DNA of 64,000 nt from Mauremys mutica (lineage: Eukaryota; Chordata; Testudines; Geoemydidae): contig NC_059075.1 in NCBI RefSeq assembly GCF_020497125.1, positions 38,228,003-38,292,002 on the forward strand. Reading direction: 5' to 3'. Each line of letters begins with the position of its first letter. Within the stretch, counting starts at the first letter, position 1. Below the pieces are notes generated by a model. It was given only the letters and a program-made list of their open reading frames with translations, was not told where the DNA came from and did not search any database. The translations under genes were made by a program, and so were the position numbers. This document shows positions 1 through 11,204 of the stretch, piece after piece.

Positions 1-154
1 CAGCCTCTCTGCACCGCCGTGGCCTTCGAGACAGCCGTCTGTCTCCTCTCAGGCCGACAGCGCAGCTGATCAGTGCACCGAGTCTCAAGGGCAAGACCAG
101 GGACCTCCTCAATGGGGCTTCTGGACTCCATGGGCCTACCATGAGACTCAAGGA

Positions 155-1354
155 GTGCCCTTTTCCACTCAGCGCTCCAGGACATCCTACCACAGGGTGC
201 CTGAGGCTACGGTCAGCAGACCTACTCCCACAGCCGTGGTAGAGGGGGCGCTGACATCCGTAGATGCGGAGCATCCCCCCGTCGAGGAGGCCCTGCAGCA
301 GCTCGCTGAACTCCCGCAGGACACTCTCGTCCCGGGCCTGTCATCCTCTTCCTCCCCGGATGAGGCGGTGGCAGGGGCGTCCGCCTCGGGGCCCTCCCCC
401 GATTGACCTCCGGGCCCATCAGGACTTGTTGCGACGGGTGGCCCAAAACATAAATCTGCCAGTTGAGGAGGTGGCAGAAGACGACGACCCTGTCGTCAAC
501 ATAATCGGAGCGGATGCGCCTCTTCGTGTAGCCCTGCCCTTTATCCGCACTATCCAGCGGAATGCGGACACTGTTTGGCAGTCACCAGCTTCCATCCCTC
601 CGACCGCTTGGGGGGTGGAAAGAAAATACTCGGTCCCGTCCAAGGGATACGAGTACCTATACACGCACCCAGCTCCATGGTGGTCCAGTCGGTTAACGAC
701 CGTGAGCGACATGGCCAGCAAGCGCCAGCGCCTAAATCCAAAGAAGCGCGGCGCATGGACCTTTTGGGCCGTAAGGTCTATTCGGCCGGGGGCCTCTAGT
801 TAAGAGTCGCCAACCAACTGGCTCTCCTCAGCAGGTACACCTATAACACCTTGGTGTCCCTCTCAAAGTTCTCTGAGCTTGTGCCATCCGACTCCCGGCC
901 TGAGTTCGCGGCCCTGGTTGAGGAGGGTAAGAAAGCGTCCCGGTCGGCCCTCCAAGCCTCTCTGGACTCTGCAGATTCGGGAGCCAGGACTTTGGCCTCT
1001 GGAGTGACCATGAGGAGAATTTCGTGGCTTCAGGCCTCCACGTTGCCGCTGGAGGTCCAACACACCATCCAGGACTTGCCATTTGATGGCCAGGGTCTCT
1101 TTTCTGAAAAGACAGACTCAAGGCTGCAGACCCTTAAAGATGGTCGAATCACGATTCGCTCCCTGGGCATGCATATGCCGGTTACCCAGAGGAGGTCCTT
1201 CCGGCCACAGCCGTACCACCCGTTCAACCAGCCCAGACCGCGGCCGGATAACATGCGCCGGGGCAGAGTGAACCGGCGCAGGCAGTCGGGTAATCAGGGA
1301 AACCAGTCCCAACCGCCCTCGAAGCCTACTTCAGGGCCCAAACAGAACTTTTGA
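155..1354 (+). pseudogene. DIRS copy A gag-like gene, broken
   Basis: Nucleocapsid-like ORF upstream of the RT. The coding signal starts in the frame of 155-406, moves to another frame at about 400 beside a C-rich stretch, and returns to the first frame by about 670. It then continues to a TGA at 1352-1354, interrupted by one TAG at 797-799 that probably came from CAG. The C-terminal third is rich in Arg, Pro and Gln (about 1190-1350), as expected for a nucleic-acid-binding tail. The same blocks (KYSVPSKGYEYLYTHP-like and LKDGRITIRSLGMHMP-like) recur in copies B and C, which is the main support for the assignment. Sequence before 155 reads like gag too, but the start is not visible. No function is expected without repair. 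Confidence 0.75.
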
Positions 1355-1403
1355 TGGGACGCCCGAGGACGGCCCACCAGTTTCTTTACCGGATCCTTCC
1401 CCG

Positions 1404-3273
1404 TTGTTTTCCAACCGTCTCTCCCAGTTCCTACCGTCTTGGTCCCAGATAACATCCAACAGCTGGGTACTTCGCACGGTGGAGTCTGGTTACCGCCTCC
1501 AGTTTGTTTCACCCCCTCCCTCCCACCCACCCTACTCGTCCCTCTTCAGGGACCCCTCTCACGAGCAATTCCTCTTGCAAGAGGTCGAGACTCTATTGAG
1601 TTTGGGTGCCATAGAGGAGGTGCCGGAATGCATGCGGGGCAGGAGTTTTTATTCCCGATATTTCCTAATCCCCAAGGCGAAGGGAGGTCTGCGACCAATC
1701 CTCGACCTCCGAGAGCTCAACAGATTTCTGGTCAAGCTCATGTTCCGCATGGTCACCCTGGGGACCATTATCCCCTCCCTGGATCCGGGAGACTGGTTTG
1801 CTGTCCTCAACATGAAGGACGCGTATTTCCATATCATGATTTACCCTCCTCATCGACGCTACCTGCGCTTTGTCGTCAACCGCCAGCACTACGAAGGTGC
1901 TCCCCTTCGGCCTTTCCACGGCACCGAGGATCTTCACCAAGTGCATGGCGGTGGTCGCCGCGGCCCTTCGCCGTCGCTGAATACATGTGTACCCGTATCT
2001 TGACGACTGACTGTTCCGCGGAACGTCCCAGCAGCTCGTAGCGCAACAAATGGCCGAGGTCATAGGCCTATTTCAACACCTAGGCCTTATGATCAACGCT
2101 GAGAAGTCTACCTTGGCTCCAACGCAGAGGATAGACTTCATCGGCGCGGTCCTGGACTCCAATCTAGCCAGGGCCTGCCTCCCTCTGCCTCGGCACCAGT
2201 CCATGACTGCCATCATCCAAAGCATGCAGTCCTTCCCGACGACAACGGTGCGCACCTGCCTCAGCCTCCTAGGCCACATGGTGGCGTGCACTTTCGTGAC
2301 CCTATACGCGAAGCTCCGCCTTCGCACCTTTCAAACTTGGTTGGCGTCGGTTTACCGCCCGCACAGGGATTCTATAGATACGGTGGTCACGATCCCGAAG
2401 TTGGCCCTCGAGTCGCTCAACTGGTGGTTGGACTCAGGGGTGGTGTGCGCTGGAGTCCCGTTCCGCCCCCCTCACCCCTCCATCACTCTGACTACGGACG
2501 CCTCGGCCATGGGGTGGGGTGCGCACCTCGGCGGCCTACACACCCAGGGCCTCTGGTCACCCCGCAAGCTGACCCTCCACATCAACGTCAGGGAACTGCG
2601 AGCGGTTCGCTTGGCGTGTCAGACTTTTCGCTCCCACCTCCAAGGTCGCTGCGTGTCCGTCTTCACAGACAACATGACAGCGATGTTCTACATCAACAAG
2701 CAGGACGGAGCACGTTCCTCCCTGCTTTGCACAGAAGCGATGCAACTGTGGGACTTTTGCATAGCCCACTCCATACACATAGTAGCATCATTTCTCCCGG
2801 GAGTGCAGAACACGCTGGCAGACCGTCTCAGCAGGTCTTTCCTCTCTCACGAGTGGTCGATTCGTCCAGATGTGGTCCACACAATTTTCCAGAGGTGGGG
2901 TTTTCCCCGAATAGACCTTTTTGCCTCCAGAGAGAACAGGAAATGCCATCTGTTCTGCTCTTACCAGGGCAGCTCCCACGACTCCCTCTCGGACGCATTC
3001 CTCCTCCCGTGGACGGATCACCTACTGTATGCCTTCCCTCCGTTCCCCCTTGTGCATCGGGTCCTGCTCAAGCTCCGGAGGGACAGAGCCCGCCTCATTC
3101 TTATTGCTCCGGCGTGGCCGAGACAGCACTGGTACACCCTGCTGTTCGATCTCTCAGTAGCGGATCCTATTCCCCTCCCGTTATGGCCAGACCTCATAAC
3201 ACAGGACTTCGGCAGGCTTCGCCACCCGGACCTGCAGTCCCTCCTCCTGATGGCTTGGCTCCTGCGTGGCTAA
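1404..3273 (+). pseudogene. DIRS copy A reverse transcriptase-RNase H, broken
   Basis: RT fingers and palm are readable in the frame of 1404: SRYFLIPKAKGGLRPILDL near 1645-1710 and the first catalytic block KDAYFH near 1815-1832. At about 1893-1897 the reading frame shifts. The second catalytic block YLDD lies at 1996-2007 and is followed directly by TGA at 2008-2010, where a Trp codon would be expected. Another in-frame TGA lies at 1978-1980. From 2011 the frame is open to 3273. It holds an RNase H domain with acidic residues in TDASAMGWGAHL, VRELRAV, FTDNMTA and ADRLSRSF (about 2490-2840). The 400-bp C-terminal segment sits where many DIRS elements carry a methyltransferase-like domain, but I see no clear catalytic motif there. 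One frameshift and two nonsense codons make it inactive as written. Confidence 0.88.
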
Positions 3274-4322
3274 CCCGAACGGAGCGGGACTGTTCCGCTG
3301 CAGTGCAGCAGGTGCTGCTGGAGAGCAGGAAGCCTTCCACTCGGTCGACTTACCTCGCCAAGTGGAAGCGTTTCACGCTCTGGTGTAATCAGAAAGGTCT
3401 CAACCCTCTCTTCATACCTATTCCCAAGATCCTGGACTATCTCTGGTCCCTCAAGGAGCAAGGCCTCGCTATCTCCTCCTTGAAGGTGCACCTGGCGGCA
3501 ATTTCCGCCTTTAGGACCAGCATTGGGGAACGTTCCGTCTTCTCCAATCATATGTTTTCCCGTTTTCTTAAGGGGCTAGAACGCTTATACCCTCCGGTAC
3601 GGCACCCAACTCCTACCTGGGATTTGAACTTGGTCTTAGCCAAGCTTATGGGAGCCCCCTTTGAGCCCTTGGCCACGTGTTCCCTTCTCTACTTGTCCTG
3701 GAAAACGGCCTTCCTCGTCGCGATTACTTCGGTGAGACGAGTCTCGGAGCTTCGTGCCCTAACGGCCGACCCGCCATACACTATCTTCCATAAGGACAAA
3801 GTGCAGCTTCGGCCACACCCCGCCTTCCTGCCTAAGGTAGTGTCGGCTTTCCATGTGAACCAGGACATCTTCCTCCCAGTCTTCTTCCCGAAGCCGCACG
3901 CATCCCGTAGGGAACAACAGCTTCACAGCCTTGACGTACGTAGGGCTCTCGCTTTTTACAGAGACCGGACAAAGCCGTTCCACCGTTCGCCCCAGCTCTT
4001 TGTAGCGGTAGCAGATCGCATAAAGGGCATGCCAGTCTCTTCTCAGCGGATTTCGACCTGGGTGACGTCATGTATCAGGACATGCTACGAGCTCGCTCAG
4101 GTTCCGGCTGGTCATCTCTCCGCTCACTCTACAAGAGCGCAAGCCTCTTCTGCCGCCTTCCTGGCCCATGTCCCCATTCAGGACATCTGTCGAGCAGCAA
4201 CCTGGTCGTCAATTCACACCTTTGCTTCCCACTACGCACTGGTGCAACAGTCCAGAGACGATGCAGCCTTTGGCTCAGCAGTCTTACACTCTGCCACGTC
4301 TCACTCCGACCCCACTGCCTAG
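3183..4322 (+). CDS. DIRS tyrosine recombinase, copy A, open reading frame
   Basis: Phage-integrase-type tyrosine recombinase, expected to insert the circular DNA copy of the element. The frame is open from well upstream. The ATG at 3183 is the most sensible start because it overlaps the end of the RT-RNase H frame by about 90 bp and gives 379 residues, in line with recombinases of this type. The SAM-like N-terminal part spans about 3290-3600 (RSTYLAKWKRF). Catalytic positions are visible: first Arg in SVRRVSEL (about 3738), H-x-x-R in AHSTRAQ (His 4125, Arg 4134), and the nucleophile in SHYAL (Tyr codon 4233-4235). It ends at TAG 4320-4322. No disabling change is visible, unlike in gag and RT of the same copy. 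Whether it is expressed is unknown. Confidence 0.85.
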   Translation: MARPHNTGLRQASPPGPAVPPPDGLAPAWLTRTERDCSAAVQQVLLESRKPSTRSTYLAKWKRFTLWCNQKGLNPLFIPIPKILDYLWSLKEQGLAISSLKVHLAAISAFRTSIGERSVFSNHMFSRFLKGLERLYPPVRHPTPTWDLNLVLAKLMGAPFEPLATCSLLYLSWKTAFLVAITSVRRVSELRALTADPPYTIFHKDKVQLRPHPAFLPKVVSAFHVNQDIFLPVFFPKPHASRREQQLHSLDVRRALAFYRDRTKPFHRSPQLFVAVADRIKGMPVSSQRISTWVTSCIRTCYELAQVPAGHLSAHSTRAQASSAAFLAHVPIQDICRAATWSSIHTFASHYALVQQSRDDAAFGSAVLHSATSHSDPTA

Positions 4323-4376
4323 GTAAGGCTTGGGAATCACCTAACTGGAATGCATAGGAGCAATCACTCGAAGAAG

Positions 4377-4686
4377 AAAAGACGGTTACTCACCGTTGTA
4401 ACTGTTGTTCTTCGAGATGTGTTGCTCCTATCCATTCCAGACCCGCCCTCCTTCCCCACTGTCGGAGTAGCCGGCAAGAAGGAACTGAGGAGCGGACGAG
4501 TCGGCTGGGGTATATATCTAGCGCTATAGCGGCGCCACTCCAGGGGGCGCCCAGCCGACCCACCGAGTGTTGCTAGGGTAAAAATCTTCCAACGAGCGTA
4601 CACGCGGCGCGCGCATACCTAACTGGAATGGATAGGAGCAACACATCTCGAAGAACAACAGTTACAACGGTGAGTAACCGTCTTTT
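4377..4686. repeat. 64-bp perfect inverted repeat at 3' end of DIRS copy A
   Basis: Bases 4377-4440 and 4623-4686 are exact reverse complements with 182 bp between them. The spacer contains a GC-rich segment and a TATA-like gtatatatctag at 4510-4521. Its reverse complement resembles the left terminal block of copy C (13887-14090). A third, diverged partial copy of the arm lies at 4341-4376. DIRS elements are known to carry inverted terminal repeats plus an internal complementary region used to circularise the DNA copy, and this block fits that. Confidence 0.85.
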
Positions 4687-4687
4687 T

Positions 4688-4990
4688 CATTTACTATTTT
4701 TATGTATATACAGGCTGGCCCCAGAACTGATGGTGCCCCAGGTGAAGAGCATCTTAGGTGCTCTCCCTCCATTTGTTAAACTTTTGAATGCCTTATTTTT
4801 TATTGCTTTTGTAGCCCATTTCATGACTTTGATACACGATTTGCATGCATGATTTATCACTGTCTCATAAAATGACAAATCTGTACGCTAGGATCTGTAA
4901 ATTATGCCATATGTAAGCAAATAAAAAGAATTGTTTATAGAAACTTTTTTTTTAATTTTAAGAATAACTGAAATGTACTAACATGAAGAA
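4688..4990. other. Unannotated flank of DIRS copy A
   Basis: AT-rich sequence between the right end of DIRS copy A and the hAT relic. I see no coding signal and no recognisable repeat. Confidence 0.5.
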
Positions 4991-7900
4991 ATTGAACTGT
5001 GCACCAACACTGACTGGACCAGTATTAAATAGTGTTTACAGTAGGTGACACTATCTAATGTTAGCCCTATCCTTGAGTTCAAAAAGTTTCTCTACTTGCC
5101 TTTTGCCCTTCCGAACTGAAGCACAGCATCAGAGATCCAAAGACTGGACAATGCCATTTTCAAGCAATAGAACAGCAAGCAATGTCATTTTCTTCATTAG
5201 CCATCGGCAATTTAATACGTTTTAATGAGCTCGAGCTTCAAAAAACTGCGCTCACCACTTGCGACTATGACCGGCAGCGTAAGCAGAATCCTCAAAGTAT
5301 CGACACGTTGGGAAAAGTGTTCTCCAGCTCTGCATCATGACTTATTAGAAGAACTTGGAGTGGAGAGTGCTTCCTTTGTTGCAAAATGTGATCGCTGTTG
5401 TCCAGTTCAACACAGACGTTTTCATCATTGACATCTGAACATTCCCCATGTGTTAGTCTGGTGAAGGTCCGTACAATTGTTCAAGTGTTTTCCTAAGGTC
5501 ATACAAAAACTTTGAGGTCTTTTTGTGGTGCTTCATTTGTCCAGACCTTTCTTTGATGGACACTTGAGCAGTGTCAACAAGCAACTAAAAACCCTCCTTC
5601 TTGAATTTTTCATCCAAGCTTCCTATCACCATATCTCTGCCCTTGTAACCAAGCTGTTTCTTCTTACGATGAATATGAGTTTCCTTAAAGTCAGGCTCAA
5701 CTCCTAAGTTTTCTGCCATTTCTGTGATGACATTTCAGCTGTAATGGCATGTTCAAATCTGTTGTCTCTGTAGGCCACAATGAAATCAAGTCAGCTTCTC
5801 ATCAAAGTAATAGTGGTCACAATGTCCATCTACTGAGTTTGTAATGCCTTACTTACAACATTGACTTGGAACAGGATATCATGCCAAATCACAGTTGAGA
5901 CCAGAAATTTGAAGTCATTGATCTGGGTATACTGGGCTTTGTGCCTTGTGTTGGATTCTGGCCTCTACTCAACTGCACCAGTTCCATCAGGGCGTCATAA
6001 ACAACAGTCACGTGGTATCTCACTGACCTTACGTTGTCAATGCAACTCTCTCAGCGAGTGTCACTTAGTGGCTTCATGGTCAGATTTGTGACATTGTGAT
6101 ATCTTCCACCTGATAGTTGATGCTGAAAACAAGATATACATTCTTTGCAGTACTCCAAAGAGAGATACTGAATCTAAAGAAGATGACGCTACATCTGACA
6201 TAACCAGGGTGAAGGAATAGCAGCCGTGAGGCATAAAGAAAGCTCTTGGATTCAAGTCAAGGATCCTTGTGTGGATGCCACTGTTTCTTCCTTTCATGTT
6301 TGTCCCGTTGTCGTAGCCTTGGCCATGGCAATCCAGAAGCTTTATTTTATTCTCGTTCCAAACGTTCATAAACAGTTCTGGTAGGCTTTTCCAGTAGAGA
6401 TGTCCAGACCGGAAAGAGATCAAGTGTTCCTTTACTTGGACACCCATTCTTGTCAACAAATCTTACTGTAAATGGCATCATTTTTTACTGTGACTAATGT
6501 CGGTAGTGCAGTCCATTATTACAGCGTAGTACTTTGCTTTGCTGAGCTGCATCAATATGTTGTTAAGCACCTTCCTTGCCATAAAGTCGATCAATTAGTT
6601 TTGAATTGTTTTGCTGCAGTAATGGTCCATAGCTTCTTTACAAACTAGTTGATGTAGGTGCTTACACATGACATCGTCGTATTTCCCAAGGAGCTCTACC
6701 AAACCAAGGAAATTACCTTTCTGTTCAGTGAACAATATATCAGACGAGCCCCAGAAAGCCAAATTATTCTTTGCAAGGAAGAAGGTAATTCAGATCAGAT
6801 GCTTGAACACGTTCCTCCAATGCTCGGTTTCTACATTGAATAATGTACTGGTTTTCTGCATCTTTGCATTTATTCAGCTTGAGCCTGGACTCAACTCGCC
6901 ACCATTTGGATTGGGCCGTAAAATGACTGGTGACTTTTCATGTTACTTCAGAGCATCAACTAAATTATGCCAGCAATTGTATCCAGAAAGCACAAGCAAC
7001 AATCTGGCATTCTTGTTAAATATTTTACAAGAAAAATAGATCAGTTTGTCAGTTGATTTTGAGTAAACTACCCAATGCCAATTCTGTTTCTCACCATTCT
7101 TGAGCACTCTTTTGCAGTGTGACTTTGAGAAGAGTTGCTTCTGCTCATTTACTGGAAACGTCATATCCTCGATTTTGCCTGTCCTGTTCAAAATTGTATG
7201 GCAGAGTTTAGGATCACTGGCTATAAAGCAGGATCTGATGTATCAGTTTGTGGTGTGCAGTTTTTCTCATTGTTTCTGTCATCATGTGTAGCTGATTCTT
7301 CATCATTTCTCTCCTTTTCATGTAAACCAGATTTTTCTTTGTCGTTACTCTCCTTTTCATGTGAGCCAATTCTTCTCTATCATCACTCTCCTTTATGCCA
7401 CCAGGAAAACTGGATGATTCCCCATCACTTTCTTTATATTTCCATTCTTTGTCATCAGTTAAATCTGCTAATTCCTTAGTAATAGGACTTCCATCATTTA
7501 CACTTCACTCCTCAATTTTTTCTGCACTGGAACGATTGCTACTGCCTAAAGCCTGGTCTATGTTGTTCTTTTTCAGATATTTTCCTGTCAAATTTTCCCC
7601 TTGTTGCAAACTAGATTGCAATTGAGTTTTTTTGCTTTCTATACTGAGCTCCTGAAGGCTTTTTTTGGGGAAAACACACTGTATTAGGGACAGCAAAAGT
7701 CTATGTTCCGCAGTCTTAGAAAGTAATCAAACAATATGTATTAAACATGACAAAAGAAGTAACAATATTTCTTTTATATTGTTTCATAGATAGGGGTTCA
7801 TTAGATATCTCTGGTGTCTCATTAAAAATGTCCTTCATTAGTCACTACTTATACTCTTCAAATCTTAAAACACAAATACACTTTCACAATTACACCATAA

Positions 7901-8200
7901 AACAAGGTCCAGACTATCCTGTGCCTTATATACTCATGAGGGCATGGCTGACAACATTCTAGGAGGTTCAAGGAAAATGTAGTTCTCAAAAAGTCTGGAA
8001 GGTTCCATGAGATTCCACAAAGGTCTAGAACATTCTCGGGGTTAGTGAAAAATGAATCCACATACAGAATACATGAAACATTTTACTTCAAATGTTCTAT
8101 TTTCCTTTTTGTCGCTAACAACAAAAACAGCACCCTGAGCCTGGCGTCTCCTAAGCCCGGCACCCTAGGTGGTCGCTGGGGTCACTTGCCCCTAAATCCA
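4990..8200 (-). mobile_element. hAT-superfamily transposon relic (ZMYM1/TTF-finger type)
   Basis: Minus-strand DNA transposon carrying a hAT transposase with TTF-type zinc finger. The 5' end on the minus strand is near 8200: bases 8120-8200 read on the minus strand contain gatttaggggcaag and acctagggtgccgggctta, a GC-rich terminal sequence typical of this hAT group. The other terminus (near 4990) is not clearly visible and no 8-bp duplication could be confirmed. A GT microsatellite begins at the apparent right end. Confidence 0.6.
5080..7720 (-). pseudogene. hAT transposase with TTF finger and hATC domain, decayed
   Basis: Read on the minus strand, protein segments appear in the order expected for ZMYM1-like hAT transposases. 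An acidic/polar N-terminus lies at about 7700-7300. A TTF-type finger region lies at about 7190-7000 (KNGEKQNWHWVVYSK, SCKIFNKNARLLLV). The catalytic-core region is about 6460-6060 (KEHLISFRSGHLYWKSLPE, DCHGQGYDNGTNMKG, FMPHGCYSFTLVMSD). The C-terminal dimerisation block is about 5320-5150 (LRILLTLPVIVASGERSF). The pieces sit in different frames and are separated by stops, so no intact protein is possible. The DCHGQGYDNG stretch matches the conserved CRGQGYDNG region of the family. Related genes have been domesticated in vertebrates, but this copy shows no sign of that. Confidence 0.8.
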
Positions 8201-8203
8201 GCC

Positions 8204-8227
8204 GTGTGTGTGTGTGTGTGTGTGTGT
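8204..8227. repeat. (GT)n microsatellite
   Basis: Twelve GT units in a row, directly beside the presumed terminus of the hAT relic. Confidence 0.95.
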
Positions 8228-8289
8228 ATTATTCTCACAGCAAAATGACTGATCAAGTATTATTATTTTATCAGCTACAATTGTTAACA

Positions 8290-8491
8290 TACACCTCTAC
8301 CCCGATATAACATGGCCCGATATAATACAAATTTGGATATAACGCGGTAAAGCAGTGCTCCGGGAGGAGGGGCGGGGGGGGGCTGCACGCTCCAGCGGAT
8401 CAAAGCAAATTCAATAGAATGCGGTTTCACCTATAACGCAGTAAGATTTTTTGGCTCCAGAGGACAGTGTTAGATGGGGGGTAGAGGTGTA
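8290..8491. mobile_element. Short TA-flanked MITE, copy 1
   Basis: A 202-bp unit with terminal inverted repeats starting cacctctaccccgatataac, imperfect on the right (ggggggtagaggtg), flanked by TA on both sides. It contains repeated gatataac-like motifs and a GC-rich centre. A better preserved copy with the same ends lies at 25316-25508. TA duplication and lack of coding capacity suggest a mariner-type non-autonomous element. Confidence 0.7.
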
Positions 8492-11204
8492 GTAAAAGCA
8501 TCCTGATTAGTTAATAAGTTAGGTTAATAATTAAAATCACAGTGTTTTAATATGTGCTGCAAAGAGCTGCAGGGTGTACATTGAGGAGTCACTTGCGGCT
8601 CGCAAGCCTCAATTTGAATATCACTGAAATAGTTACTCTGACCCTCCTTTAATATCTATTCTCTAAACCCCTTTGAACAGTGTTATGACCTTGCAGAATT
8701 TTCACCTCTGTCTTATTCTCCTTCTTTTGGCAACTGAGTCTGTGCCATTGCCCTTGCTTTCATGGTCTGTTTTTCTCCTTCTCTTCCCCCTCTTTTTGCT
8801 CCTATGGTTAACACCTATTACACATCTTTGTGAAAATACAGATCTGACATTCTCAGAGGCTGCTATCAATGCTCTGTGGAATGATTCTTGGGAGTGTTTA
8901 GAGATCTACTGCTTGCTCCCATTTCTCAGACCAAAAGCATCACGCCCAGCTCTATAATATTTTTGAGCTAAAACTGGACTCCTGAGGTACCTAGTTATCT
9001 GAGACAGTATATTCTACTACTGCTGTACTTCTGCAGCACTATAACTACAATAAACCTTTGAAGAATTAAAGAGTAGAAATGCAAATTTGTCTTTCAAACC
9101 ATAATTCTATGTATGGAAAGTATCAGTGCAATTATTAATCATCTGTATATAGTGTTTTATGTGTGCATAGTTTCTTGCATAAAGAATGAAGACATAGTCC
9201 CTCTGTCAAGGAGCCTACATCTAAGTAGAAATTTGCACTCTACGCATTGAAAGTTTTGTATTGATTGATTATTAACTGAAATGTCATGATATCATACATT
9301 TTTAGATTCTGAGATCTGTATTTTTGAACTTACTTCAATTCTGGTAAAGTCCCTGAAGGATAAACTGTTTTAAAGTGTGTCTATTATGCCAATCAGGAGA
9401 AATAAGGGGTACATTTTAAAAACATTGCATAGGCTTTTAGTAGTCACTTGACATTCATTAACTTAAATGAGAGTCAGTCTTGGGGCTAAAAATCCATGCA
9501 ATGTTTTTTGGAATTTAGAAAAGTGTCTTTTAATAGGTATTATTTTATCTAGCATGTAAGCCATAAAGGGACATAATGTATGTAAATTCACTGACAGTAA
9601 ATTAAGATCTTTATTAGTGAGAGAATTTGGAAAACAGTATCAGACAATCTCATTTTAAAGGGAGAACATAAGGAGATTTTATATATTTGCAATCTTATCT
9701 AGGAAGTTAGCTATTACTAGTGATTTCATGTGGAAGGTGTTCAGATGTTATGGGTGGCAGCTAGCATATCTGATATATATTGAAATGTACTGAATTATTA
9801 AATTCTGTATTAAAATAATTTCATTCTATTCTTCGGACTCCTGGGTCTGGTACATCTATTAACTGAAAGCTAAGCCACATTGCCAACTACCAACTATCAG
9901 CATCAAGGAGTTAAATGGTTATGAGGTAACAGAGCTGAACAGAAAAATATTTGTAGTTATGAGGGACATCCTAATGAAGGGTTTTCTGCTCAGAGGTAGA
10001 ATCCTCTCCATGGATCTACTACTGATCTATTTCAGACTAACCATTAAGGCAACCAACAAGGACAACCTACTTGCTTTTACACTATATGATGTTACAAGTT
10101 ATCCTCCAGGCTGAAATTATTCGTGTCCTATATTATTAAGGACTTTGATATATCAATAATGAGTAACCAGTTAGATCCTGAAGCATATAACACTTTTAGA
10201 AAGCTAGATAACAAAGTATAAAAATAACTTGGTGCAGTTCTTTAAAAAATACTCTTAAAACCTGTCTATTGCTTTTTGAAGTGCTGTACGCTAGTGCTTA
10301 TTATTACTCAAGTTTAGATAGCGTAAATGGACAATAATAAGAACTGCAGCATTAAAATCAGTATAGGATTGCATATGAAACAAACTGCTTAATTCTCATT
10401 ATTATTGTGTAATCAAATTATATCAAATATGGACACCCTGCTCAGAAAAATAAAACTTCCATTTTTCCCAGGACCTGTTTTTAGTAATGAATTTGTCATC
10501 TGTAATTAGCAGAAGTACTAGGTTGAGGACTTCTCTAAGCTAAAATGGGATGGTAAGATATCTAGAGGCTTAATTTTGTGTTCAAAATGCTTATATTTAC
10601 AAAACCGGATGAGAAAATATTGATTTTTTTTGTTGCTTGTGTTAACATATTTATGGATCCCCCTCAAATTGGTGCTAGCAAAATTTGCTTTAGAGTGCTG
10701 TATTTAAGATAAAATTTCCAGGCTAATGAAATATACTTTTTTTAACAGCGCTCAAGTTTAACAAATAACTCATTAGAAATGTCATCAGTTATGGCAATAT
10801 TGAATAAGAAGTATTCAAAATTCTCATTATAAAATATTATTTTAGCATTCTGTCTTTTTTCATGACGGTAATTTTGTTAAAAATAAAAATAGTTAACTGT
10901 CAAAAGTGAACAAATCATTTTTCCAGATTTTTAGATGCTCCTTTTTTTTTTTTTTTTTTAAATATTGGAATATTTCTGCTAATGGTAATTTTTTGCTTTC
11001 GGGGAAATACTGATGGAGGAGGGCTGAGACAGAGACAATGCCACTGTTTGTAAATTAGAAATCCATTGTTTTACTGGTTTGATTGTCTCACAAGAAAATA
11101 CCTTGTACTTCCCATTTCACTTCCCACTGTCATCTTCCTAGGAAGGCAGCAACAGTAGCAAGAGAGAAAAAGGAAAATAGCCTGTATTTTTATTCTGGTG
11201 AGAC
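8492..11204. other. No recognisable gene or young repeat
   Basis: About 2.7 kb of AT-rich sequence without a coding signal. A 19-base T run lies at 10941-10959. A short stretch around 9160-9240 resembles the tail of an old MIR/L2-like repeat, but too weakly to call. Probably intron or intergenic DNA. Confidence 0.5.

Larger units (their letters stand above)
1..4687 (+). mobile_element. DIRS-type retrotransposon, copy A (left end outside window)
   Basis: A tyrosine-recombinase retrotransposon with the DIRS order gag-like, then reverse transcriptase plus RNase H, then tyrosine recombinase, then a terminal block containing inverted repeats. DIRS elements replicate through an RNA template and integrate with a recombinase instead of a DDE integrase. 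The left terminus lies before base 1. The right terminus is placed after the motif ggtgagtaaccgtcttttt (4669-4687), which recurs at the ends of copies C and D. gag and RT carry frameshifts and stops, while the recombinase is open. Compared with copies B, C and D this is the best preserved copy and so probably the youngest. Confidence 0.9.

Noticed and set aside
2286..3182. Long open frame preceding the recombinase of DIRS copy A
   Set aside because: This part is the out-of-frame shadow of the RNase H region. Protein similarity to tyrosine recombinases starts only near 3280.
4505..4525. TATA-like gtatatatctag as a host promoter
   Set aside because: It lies inside the DIRS terminal spacer and recurs in relatives. 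If functional it belongs to the element, in reverse orientation.
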